A DNA stretch of 27,759 nucleotides from JACPHD01 sp964526325. Lineage in GTDB: Bacteria > Patescibacteriota > Patescibacteriia > Patescibacteriales > GWC2-42-12. The notes under the pieces were generated by a model. The model ran no database searches. It was not told the origin of the DNA and worked only from the letters and a program-made list of their open reading frames with translations. The position numbers and the translations under genes were made by a program. The stretch lies in contig CAZGKM010000018.1 in the NCBI GenBank assembly GCA_964526325.1, positions 1 to 27,759 of the forward strand, given 5' to 3'. The number at the start of each line of letters is the position of its first letter. Position 1 is the stretch's first letter. Positions 21,329-27,759 of this stretch are shown piece by piece.

Positions 21329-22792
21329 ATGATAAAAACAAGCGAACGCGAAGACAGGCTTATAAAATTGGCGGAATTAAAAAAATTAGGCTTTAATCCT
21401 TACCCGGCCAAAGTTAAAAAGAATAATTCTATAAATAATGTTTTAAAAAATTTTGAAAAATTACAAAAAGACGGCATTCAATTAAAATTAGCCGGCAGGT
21501 TAAGAAGCATGCGCGCTCATGGCAACCTGACTTTTTCGCACATAGAGGACGGAAGCGGAAAAATACAGCTGGCATTTTCCAAAAAAGAAATCGGCGCCGA
21601 TAGTTATAAAATTTTTTCCAAATATATTGATATTGGCGACTTCACGCAAATCACGGGTACGGCTTTTTTAACCCACAACGGCGAGAAGAGCATTATGGTT
21701 AAAGATTGGAAGCTATTAACTAAAGCTATCCGTCCACTGCCTGATAAATGGCACGGCTTATCGGATGAAGAAGAATTATTAAGAAAACGCTACTTGGATA
21801 TTTTATTTAACAGTGAAGTAAAAGACATCTTTATAAAACGCGCTAAATTCTGGCAAGCTATCCGGGATTTTTTAATTAAAAAAGATTTTCTTGAAGTTGA
21901 AACGCCGGTTTTGGAAAATACCACCGGCGGTGCCGACGCCCGGCCTTTTTTAACTCACCATAACGCGCTGGATCTTGACGTTTATTTAAGGATTTCCATG
22001 GGAGAATTATGGCAAAAACGGCTGATGATCGCCGGCCTTGAAAAAACTTTTGAAATTGGCCGGCAATTCAGGAACGAGGGCATGGACGGCGAACATCTTC
22101 AGGACTATACGCAGATGGAATTTTATTGGGCTTACGCCGATTATGAAGCCGGCATGAAATTGGTTGAAGAACTTTTTATATATGCGGCCGAAGAAACTTT
22201 TGGCACGCTTAAATTTAAAATTAAAAATTTTGAAATTGATTTAAGCAAAGTTTGGGAACGCTATGATTACAGGGAAACGGTTAAAAAATTTACCAATATA
22301 GATATTCTGAAAGACGACGCAAAAACAATAGAGAAAAAATTAATCGAACTTAAAGTTGCGTATGATAAAAAAGGCTTTAATAAAACCCGCGCCATTGATA
22401 ACATATGGAAATACTGCCGCAAGCAAATCGCCGGCCCGGGCTTTTTAACCGGCGTGCCGATTGAAGTATCGCCTTTAGCAAAACGCGATGAGGCTAATCC
22501 GGAATTAAGCCAAAGATTCCAGGTGATTATAGCCGGATCGGAACTGGGCAACGGCTATAGCGAACTAAACGATCCTTTGGATCAAGCTGAAAGATTTAAA
22601 GAGCAAGCTAAGCTAAGGGAAGCGGGGGACGAGGAAGCCCAGATGTTTGATCATGAATTTGTCGAAGCCTTAGAATACGGAATGCCGCCGACTTGCGGCT
22701 TTGGCTTAAGCGAGCGAGTTTTTTCATTTCTAATGAACAAACCGGCAAGAGTTTGCCAAATTTTCCCCCTAATGAAACCTAAAAACTTATAA
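21329..22792 (+). CDS. lysS: Lysyl-tRNA synthetase, class II
   Basis: Charges tRNA-Lys. The 487 residues have an N-terminal OB-fold anticodon-binding domain (about 45-135: KLAGRLRSMRAHGNLTFSHI, then GDFTQITGTAF) and the class II core: FLEVETPVLENTTGGADARPF (motif 1 side), KTFEIGRQFRNEGMDGEHLQDYTQMEFYWAY (motif 2) and CGFGLSERVFSFLMNKP (motif 3, with its Arg). Usual length is about 490-505. Motif 3 reads GLSER rather than the common GIDR, a mild change. The gene starts a short lysS-cytidylyltransferase-serS-aminotransferase run with gaps of 13, 17 and 4 bp. Confidence 0.95.
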   Translation: MIKTSEREDRLIKLAELKKLGFNPYPAKVKKNNSINNVLKNFEKLQKDGIQLKLAGRLRSMRAHGNLTFSHIEDGSGKIQLAFSKKEIGADSYKIFSKYIDIGDFTQITGTAFLTHNGEKSIMVKDWKLLTKAIRPLPDKWHGLSDEEELLRKRYLDILFNSEVKDIFIKRAKFWQAIRDFLIKKDFLEVETPVLENTTGGADARPFLTHHNALDLDVYLRISMGELWQKRLMIAGLEKTFEIGRQFRNEGMDGEHLQDYTQMEFYWAYADYEAGMKLVEELFIYAAEETFGTLKFKIKNFEIDLSKVWERYDYRETVKKFTNIDILKDDAKTIEKKLIELKVAYDKKGFNKTRAIDNIWKYCRKQIAGPGFLTGVPIEVSPLAKRDEANPELSQRFQVIIAGSELGNGYSELNDPLDQAERFKEQAKLREAGDEEAQMFDHEFVEALEYGMPPTCGFGLSERVFSFLMNKPARVCQIFPLMKPKNL

Positions 22793-22805
22793 CGCAAAAA
22801 GCAAT

Positions 22806-23207
22806 ATGAAAACCGTTATGATATTCGGCACGTTCGATATACTGCACCCCGGACACAAGTATTTTATAAAACAGGCTAAAAAATACGGAGATTATCTAAT
22901 CACCATTGTTGCCCGAGATAGAACGGTTAAACGCCTAAAAGGCAGATTACCGATAAACAGTGAAAAACAGCGCCTAGAGGCCGTTAAAGGCCTAAAATTG
23001 GCATCTAAAGTGGCATTGGGAAACTTAACCGATAAGTATCGCGCGATTAAAAAATACCGGCCTGATATAATTTGCTTAGGCTATGACCAGCACTATTTTG
23101 TCGATCAGCTTAAGCAGTTAAATTTTAAAATAAAAATTATCAGGCTAAAGGCTTACAGGCCGAAAAAATATAAAACTTCAATAATTAAAAAATTAAAAAA
23201 ATTATAA
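22806..23207 (+). CDS. Cytidylyltransferase-like nucleotidyltransferase
   Basis: 133 residues of the HxGH nucleotidyltransferase fold: VMIFGTFDILHPGHKYFIKQAKKYGDYLI with His14 and His17, then VARDRTVKRLKG, and ICLGYDQHYFVDQL. Close relatives include glycerol-3-phosphate cytidylyltransferase (TagD) and the archaeal FAD synthase RibL. The C-terminal RTxGxST-type motif is weak here (KTSIIKKLKK), so the substrate is open. It is the only gene in this run with no obvious tie to tRNA charging; it may be here by operon convenience. Confidence 0.85.
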   Translation: MKTVMIFGTFDILHPGHKYFIKQAKKYGDYLITIVARDRTVKRLKGRLPINSEKQRLEAVKGLKLASKVALGNLTDKYRAIKKYRPDIICLGYDQHYFVDQLKQLNFKIKIIRLKAYRPKKYKTSIIKKLKKL

Positions 23208-23224
23208 TTAAAAATTATAATAAT

Positions 23225-24502
23225 ATGCTAAACATAAAATTCATCAGAGAGAACATCGATTTAATAAAGAAAAACAGCGAAAACAGGCTGGCTAAAGTTA
23301 ATATCGATGAATTAATAAAATCAGACGAGGAGCGCCGCGCCCTTGAAGTTGAAATTGACGAACTCAGAGCGAAAAGGAATATCGTTTCAAAAACCAAGCC
23401 GACTGCCGAAGAAATCGCTGAAATGAAAAAATTGGGCGAAACCGTAAAAAATCTTGAAGAAAAATATAATTCAGCCTATTCTCAATACAAGAAATTACTC
23501 TTCCAGGTTCCAAATTTAACTCATCCCGAGGTGCGGGTGAGCAACGACGAAGACGACAACCCGATATTAAAAACATTCGGCCAGCCGGCCAAATTTAAAT
23601 TCATGCCGCTTGACCATGTTCAGCTGGCGGAAAAAAACGATTTGATTGATTTCGACCGCGCGACGAAGGTAAGCGCGGCAAAATTTTATTATTTGAAAAA
23701 CGAAGCGGTTTTACTGGAATTCGCTTTAGTGCAATACGCCCTGGAAACCGTTATAAAGCATAAATTCACTCCTTTTATAACTCCGGATATGGCCAAACAA
23801 GAAGTTTTGGAAGGCTTAGGCTTTAATCCAAGAGGCGAGGCAACGCAAATATACAACATCGATCAAACCGATTTAAGCTTAATCGGCACGGCGGAAATAA
23901 CCATGGGAGGCTATCATATGAATGAAATTATCGATGAGAAAGAACTGCCGAAAAAATATGTAGCCGTTTCCCATTGCTTTCGCACTGAAGCCGGCAGTTA
24001 TTCGAAATTTTCCAAAGGAATTTTCCGCGTCCACCAATTTACCAAAATTGAAATGTTCCAATATACTTTGCCGGAAAACAGCGAATCGGCTCATAAGGAA
24101 ATGCTGAACATTGAAATAGAAATATTTAAAGGACTGGGCATACCTTTTCGGGTTATCGATCATTGCACGGCCGATTTGGGCGGGCCGTCTTACCGGACCT
24201 ACGATTTAGAAGCTTGGCTGCCCGGTAAACCGAATAAAAAAGGCGAAGCAGGGGATTGGGCCGAAATTACCTCAACTTCCAATTGCACGGATTATCAAGC
24301 CAGGGGCTTAAATATTAAATATAAAGATAAGGCGGGCGAAAAACATTTCGTACATATGCTTAACGGCACCGCCATAGCCGTAAGCCGCGCTTTAATCGCT
24401 ATTATGGAAAATTATCAGCAAGCCGACGGTTCTATTAAAATCCCAAAAATTCTTCATAAATATTTACCGGGAAAAATTAAAACAATAAAAAGTAAAGTCT
24501 AA
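23225..24502 (+). CDS. serS: Seryl-tRNA synthetase
   Basis: Charges tRNA-Ser (and tRNA-Sec where present). The 425 residues match the family. The N-terminal tRNA-binding arm is a long antiparallel coiled coil (about 25-105, rich in Glu and Lys). The class II core follows: LGFNPRGEATQIYNI, SLIGTAEITMGGYH, VSHCFRTEAGSYSKFSKGIFRVHQFTKIEMF (motif 2), DLEAWLPGK, EITSTSNCTDYQARGLNI, and NGTAIAVSRALIAIMENYQ (motif 3). The next start codon lies 4 bp after its stop. Confidence 0.97.
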   Translation: MLNIKFIRENIDLIKKNSENRLAKVNIDELIKSDEERRALEVEIDELRAKRNIVSKTKPTAEEIAEMKKLGETVKNLEEKYNSAYSQYKKLLFQVPNLTHPEVRVSNDEDDNPILKTFGQPAKFKFMPLDHVQLAEKNDLIDFDRATKVSAAKFYYLKNEAVLLEFALVQYALETVIKHKFTPFITPDMAKQEVLEGLGFNPRGEATQIYNIDQTDLSLIGTAEITMGGYHMNEIIDEKELPKKYVAVSHCFRTEAGSYSKFSKGIFRVHQFTKIEMFQYTLPENSESAHKEMLNIEIEIFKGLGIPFRVIDHCTADLGGPSYRTYDLEAWLPGKPNKKGEAGDWAEITSTSNCTDYQARGLNIKYKDKAGEKHFVHMLNGTAIAVSRALIAIMENYQQADGSIKIPKILHKYLPGKIKTIKSKV

Positions 24503-24506
24503 TTTG

Positions 24507-25664
24507 ATGTTCAACCGAGTCAAAAATTTACAATTAAGCGTTATCAAGCAAATGGAAATCCGAGCCGCTAAATATCCCGATGTTATTTCGCTGGCTCAAG
24601 GAATTCCCAGTTTTGATACGCCGGCTTGCATCAAAAGGCGAGTTGAAAGGGCTTTACGAGCCGGAACGGCGGCCAAATATTCATTATCACCCGGGCTGCC
24701 GGAATTACGGGAAATGATAGAAATTTCTTTAGCCAAAGAAAATATGTTTTATGATTGGCAAAAAGAAATTCTAGTAACGGCCGGATCAATCGAAGGTATA
24801 ACCGCCAGCGTTTTAGCCGTCAGCGAGCCGGGCGACGAAATAATTCTACCTTCGCCAACATATGTTTCCTATAAAGAAGTGATAAATTTAGCCGGTTGCA
24901 CGCCGGTTTTCGTGCCGTTAAACGAAGATGAAGGCTGGTCTTTTGAATTGGACAAATTTGAAAAAGCCGTCACGCCTAAAACCAAAGCCATATTATTATG
25001 CAATCCCAATAACCCGACCGGGACAATTTATGACCGGAAGCAATTAACCGGCTTAGCCGAATTAGCGAAAAAAAATAATCTTTTTATAATCAGCGACGAG
25101 GTTTACAAAGATTTTATTTATGGCAGCGAGGAAAAAATATTTTCTCTGGCTGAATTGCCGGAAATGAGAACGCGCGTTATAAGAGTCTTCAGTTTTTCCA
25201 AATCTCACGCCATGACAGGCTGGCGCATCGGCTTTATTCATAGCGATGAATCGGTTATTAGCGAAATTTTAAAAGTTCATGATTGCCTGGTAACTTGCGC
25301 GCCGGTAATTTCCCAATTCGCGGCTATGGGAGCCTTAGAGATGGGGGAGGGGGACGTGGCCAATTTTAAAAAACAATATAATCTCCGCCGAGATTTAATT
25401 TGTTCAAGGCTGGATAAATTAACTGGATATTTACATTACATAAAACCGAATAGCGCTTATTATGTATTTCCTAAAATATTAAATAACAGCGATTCCGTAG
25501 CTCTGGCTTTAGAACTTTTAGATAAAATCCAAGTAGCGGTTGTTCCGGGCATAGCCTTTGGCCCTAACGGCGAAGGCCATATTAGATTAAGTTTCGGCCG
25601 GACCGAAGCACATATAAATACCGCCTTTGACCGGCTGGATAAATTTTTTAATTTACCCCGTTAG
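24507..25664 (+). CDS. Class I/II PLP-dependent aminotransferase
   Basis: 385 residues from ATG 24507; an in-frame TTG at 24504 is directly before it, and ATG is preferred. Fold-type I marks: LAQGIPSFDTP, KYSLSPGLPELREMI, LCNPNNPTGTIYDR, SDEVYKDFIYG, and SFSKSHAMTGWRIGF with Lys232 as the PLP Schiff-base residue; the last Arg site is GHIRLSFGR. It resembles aspartate/aromatic aminotransferases (AspC/PatA-like); substrate cannot be fixed. An aminotransferase in a gene-poor genome may serve scavenging. The last three codons and the stop lie in or next to the left arm of a palindromic repeat (25655-25706). Confidence 0.92.
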   Translation: MFNRVKNLQLSVIKQMEIRAAKYPDVISLAQGIPSFDTPACIKRRVERALRAGTAAKYSLSPGLPELREMIEISLAKENMFYDWQKEILVTAGSIEGITASVLAVSEPGDEIILPSPTYVSYKEVINLAGCTPVFVPLNEDEGWSFELDKFEKAVTPKTKAILLCNPNNPTGTIYDRKQLTGLAELAKKNNLFIISDEVYKDFIYGSEEKIFSLAELPEMRTRVIRVFSFSKSHAMTGWRIGFIHSDESVISEILKVHDCLVTCAPVISQFAAMGALEMGEGDVANFKKQYNLRRDLICSRLDKLTGYLHYIKPNSAYYVFPKILNNSDSVALALELLDKIQVAVVPGIAFGPNGEGHIRLSFGRTEAHINTAFDRLDKFFNLPR

Positions 25665-25706
25665 CCCTGCTTAGAAATTATTTTTTAACGGGTTTTGTTA
25701 ACGGGT
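25655..25706. repeat. ACCCCGTTA palindromic repeat overlapping a stop codon
   Basis: ACCCCGTTA (25655-25663) faces TTAACGGGT twice (25685-25693 and 25698-25706), one G short of a perfect match. It belongs with the repeats at 1684-1716 and 13566-13622. The aminotransferase stop (25662-25664) overlaps the end of the left arm. Confidence 0.7.
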
Positions 25707-25733
25707 CGTAATTAATCTTACTCATACAACTTT

Positions 25734-26516
25734 ATGAATGATATCTCTAACGGGATAAAAATAATTTTTAAGCAAATCTTGAAATACTATCTGAAATTTA
25801 TCACAAAAACGGTTTTATTAATCCATCGGCCGTTGATTATAAGCGTGACCGGAAGCACCAATGAATTTTTTGCCAAAAACGAAATTAAACGCCAGCTTGA
25901 AGATGCTCATTATGATATCAGATTAAATCCTAAAAATTTTAATACTGAAATCGGACTGCCGTTAGCTATCCTCAATTTACCCAGTGGTTATAATTCTTAT
26001 AAAAAATGGCTGCCGATTATGTGGCAGGCATTTAAGTCGTTATTTAACCTAAAATTCCCAAAAATTTTAGTATTAGGCTTAGGTATTGATAAGCGCGGCG
26101 ATATGAAATATTTAATGTCATTAGTTAGGCCGAAAATAGCTATTATTACCGATATCACCCAGCGCTATATAGAAAGTTTCTCCGACATGGATGATTTAGT
26201 GGAGGAATATAAACACTTTGTCAAATTGATCGATAAAAACGGCTACTTAGTATTAAATTACGACAACCGGCGGATTAAAAAACTTTCCGAATTTACAAAA
26301 GCTAATGTTATTACTTTTGGATTAGAAAAAAATACTTCCGATCTTAATAATTATTGGCTTGGCGAGATTGCGGAAAAAACAATAAATGGACAAACCGTGG
26401 CGGTTACCTATAATAAAAATGTAAAAAATTATTCGATAAACCGCTACGGTCAGCACCATATTTATGCTTTGCTTATCGGTTTGATAGTTAAAAAAATTAT
26501 AATAAATTTAAAATGA
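25734..26516 (+). CDS. Degenerate Mur-ligase-like protein (MurF type)
   Basis: 260 residues that follow the middle domain of MurF-like ligases: RPLIISVTGS, then NPKNFNTEIGLPLAIL, VLGLGIDKRGDMKYLMSLVRPKIAIITDI, and KNGYLVLNYDNRR. Working Mur ligases need GxxGKTTT for ATP; here the site reads GSTNEFFAK (residues 40-48), without the Gly-Lys-Thr. The usual Glu after the VLVLE strand is replaced (ILVLGLG), and the AHLE-type His is replaced (TQRYIESF). The C-terminal ligase domain that holds the amino-acid substrate is not there, unless the last 60 residues are a remnant. So it is probably not an active ligase. It overlaps the FtsQ-like gene by 4 bp (ATGA), a dcw-like pairing, so a wall or division role is likely. 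Confidence 0.75.
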   Translation: MNDISNGIKIIFKQILKYYLKFITKTVLLIHRPLIISVTGSTNEFFAKNEIKRQLEDAHYDIRLNPKNFNTEIGLPLAILNLPSGYNSYKKWLPIMWQAFKSLFNLKFPKILVLGLGIDKRGDMKYLMSLVRPKIAIITDITQRYIESFSDMDDLVEEYKHFVKLIDKNGYLVLNYDNRRIKKLSEFTKANVITFGLEKNTSDLNNYWLGEIAEKTINGQTVAVTYNKNVKNYSINRYGQHHIYALLIGLIVKKIIINLK

Positions 26517-27400
26517 TTATGTTATTGCCTGTCAGGAACAGCCTGAACAAAATAAATCGGCTTGGCTCTAACCGAAAAAAATACATTTACTCGGCCAAAA
26601 CTTATAAAAATCCTTTTTTTCAAAATAAACAAACCGCAACCACAAGGTCAGGAGAGTCAAAAAATAAAAAAAAACTGGCTATTTTTGCAGCTGTTATTGC
26701 AATTTTAATACTTCTTTGGCTGTTGTTTTTTTCAACTATGTTTAAAATTGAGAAAATAGAGGTGAGCGGCGTCCGCGAAAGCATGCTAAGCGAAATAGAA
26801 TTAATAGCCAAAGATCTGGCGGAAAACAGATTGATAGGAAAAAATAATTTATTGCTTTATAATAAAAGCGATTTAATAAAAATTTTAAACGAAAAATATT
26901 ACTTAGAGAATCTGTCCATAAAAAGAAAATTATTCCACACTTTAATAATAAATCTACAAGAAAAACAGCAAGTAGCGATTTGGCGCGAGAACGACCAATA
27001 TTATTATCTTGACGGCGATGGCAATATTATAAATCAAACAGACCCTTTGAATATTAAAAGCGGAAGCTATCCTCTAATAGAAAATCTGACAGAAGTTAAA
27101 ATAGACGGGCGGAAAGCTAATATAAACGAAGAGGCGATAGGCTATATTTTAAATTTATTTAACGAATTTAAGGAGAACAGTCATGATTTTGCAATAGAAA
27201 GATTTATTATCGATAAAGATATTAACACGGTAAAAATGGCGATTTTATCCGGACCAAAAATTTATTTTAATACTAAAGCGCCCATAGAAGAGCAAACAGC
27301 CAAGCTTGATTTAATAGTTAAAGAAAAATTAAAAAATGATTTTAAATCCGTAAAAGAATATATAGATTTAAGATACGCCAATAATGTTTATATGAAATAA
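26513..27400 (+). CDS. ftsQ: FtsQ/DivIB-like division protein
   Basis: 295 residues with the bitopic layout of FtsQ/DivIB: a basic cytoplasmic stretch (1-54), one membrane segment (about 55-74, LAIFAAVIAILILLWLLFF), then a POTRA domain opening FKIEKIEVSGVRESMLSEI (about 77-150) and closing near IINLQEKQQVAIW, then the beta domain (YYYLDGDGNIIN onward). FtsQ/DivIB scaffolds the divisome between FtsA/FtsK and FtsB/FtsL. The gene overlaps the Mur-ligase-like gene by 4 bp, as expected for a cell-wall/division cluster. The family is poorly conserved in sequence, so the symbol rests on layout and context; ATG 26519 is an equally possible start. Confidence 0.8.
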   Translation: MIMLLPVRNSLNKINRLGSNRKKYIYSAKTYKNPFFQNKQTATTRSGESKNKKKLAIFAAVIAILILLWLLFFSTMFKIEKIEVSGVRESMLSEIELIAKDLAENRLIGKNNLLLYNKSDLIKILNEKYYLENLSIKRKLFHTLIINLQEKQQVAIWRENDQYYYLDGDGNIINQTDPLNIKSGSYPLIENLTEVKIDGRKANINEEAIGYILNLFNEFKENSHDFAIERFIIDKDINTVKMAILSGPKIYFNTKAPIEEQTAKLDLIVKEKLKNDFKSVKEYIDLRYANNVYMK

Positions 27401-27407
27401 AATATTT

Positions 27408-27436
27408 TGCGACACATAAATAATCAGAAATAAAAT
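27408..27436 (+). promoter_or_regulatory. Possible promoter after ftsQ
   Basis: TTGCGA (27408-27413), 17 bp, TAAAAT (27431-27436): 4 of 6 and 5 of 6. It would give a leader of about 160 nt before the small ORF at 27603. The 27401-27602 stretch has no gene; the promoter and the inverted repeat at 27532-27588 are all I see in it. Confidence 0.4.
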
Positions 27437-27531
27437 CTTTTATTTATAACCTGAGATTATATTAAATACAACAATTATTATTTTAATATTAATTCAATTA
27501 ATCATAAAAATTAAAATATCTAAATAAACCT

Positions 27532-27588
27532 ATTAAAATTTAAACCTAAAAAGGTACAAAGGTACCATGCGGGTATGTAAATTTTAAT
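27532..27588. repeat. Inverted repeat with nested small stems, upstream of a small ORF
   Basis: ATTAAAATTTA (27532-27542) faces its exact complement TAAATTTTAAT (27578-27588). The 35-nt loop holds ACCT (27544-27547) with AGGT (27552-27555) and the palindrome GGTACC (27561-27566). It ends 14 nt before the ATG at 27603, so it could be a 5' leader structure. Confidence 0.5.
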
Positions 27589-27602
27589 GCTTAAATAAAA
27601 AT

Positions 27603-27743
27603 ATGGAAGGAATATTTAAAACATTATTTATTTTGGGGGTAACAGTATTCTGTATATTAATAATCGGTTTATTTTTGTTATTATTAAAATTAATACTATT
27701 ATTTTACCCGCAAATCAGTTTATTCGGCATGTTAATTCAATAG
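27603..27743 (+). CDS. Small hypothetical membrane protein, 46 residues
   Basis: MEGIFKTLFILGVTV begins a 46-residue ORF with one long hydrophobic stretch (about 7-35) and no other feature. I do not recognise it. The start has the AT-ATG context seen across the window, a candidate promoter lies at 27408-27436 and a structured leader at 27532-27588. It could be a small membrane protein of the type found next to type IV pilus or pre-pilin genes, but nothing in the window supports that. A chance ORF in AT-rich DNA is possible. Confidence 0.45.
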   Translation: MEGIFKTLFILGVTVFCILIIGLFLLLLKLILLFYPQISLFGMLIQ

Positions 27744-27759
27744 ACTGGACATAAACCTC

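Noticed and set aside
1..27759. CRISPR array, tRNA, rRNA or transposase genes
   Set aside because: I saw no regularly spaced repeats, no T-loop/acceptor pattern and no transposase or integrase motifs on either strand; the repeats present are short palindromes.
1..27759. Recoded TGA (Gly, as in Gracilibacteria-type code)
   Set aside because: TGA ends the GT4 gene cleanly at 18337-18339 and no core gene has an internal TGA in frame.

Overview
This looks like a chromosomal stretch from a member of the Candidate Phyla Radiation (Patescibacteria), from a metagenome scaffold: a run of 100 Ns at 11249-11348 marks an assembly join. The clues are AT-rich DNA with tightly packed genes almost all on the + strand, stripped-down housekeeping proteins (AlaRS of 621 residues, uL13 of 112 residues, RNA polymerase alpha without its C-terminal domain), secreted proteins with tail repeats that I associate with this radiation, no Shine-Dalgarno sequences in front of genes, and normal use of TGA as a stop. 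I cannot place it to a lineage without searches.

Layout. (1) 1-7795 is a cell-surface block: a MopE-repeat/Fn3-like protein ending in an LPATG sorting signal, its neighbouring sortase, a secreted Ig/HYR-type protein, a membrane-anchored CAP-domain protein with calcium-type repeats, and a secreted beta-helix protein. Three of them share a short V-L-G-x-K motif. (2) 7819-11055 holds the tRNA genes mnmA and alaS; mnmA carries three in-frame repeat insertions and a composite palindromic element lies between the two genes. (3) 11129-15727 is a ribosomal/alpha operon, infA-rpmJ-rpsM-rpsK-rpsD-rpoA-rplQ-rplM-rpsI, with a consensus promoter, nested hairpins, long inverted repeats in front of rpmJ and rpsM, and a clear terminator at the end. 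(4) 15760-20609 is a four-gene glycan block: a flippase, two glycosyltransferases and an O-antigen ligase-like protein, the last with a 124-bp palindromic element translated in frame. (5) 20618-25664 holds greA, lysS, a cytidylyltransferase, serS and an aminotransferase. (6) 25734-27743 holds a degenerate Mur-ligase-like protein overlapping an FtsQ/DivIB-like protein, then a structured region and a 46-residue membrane ORF.

How it fits together: region 1 and region 4 build and decorate the cell surface (sortase anchoring, secreted adhesin-like proteins, polysaccharide export and ligation), region 6 belongs to wall synthesis and division, and regions 2, 3 and 5 are translation and transcription core.

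Most interesting: an RNA polymerase alpha subunit whose C-terminal domain is replaced by a charged tail ending in an AT-hook; palindromic repeats that insert into reading frames and are translated, like the palindromic elements known in Rickettsia; an interleaved inverted-repeat leader in front of rpsM, where E. coli has its S4-binding pseudoknot; and a near-universal T just before the ATG (23 of 26 starts) where Shine-Dalgarno sequences are missing.
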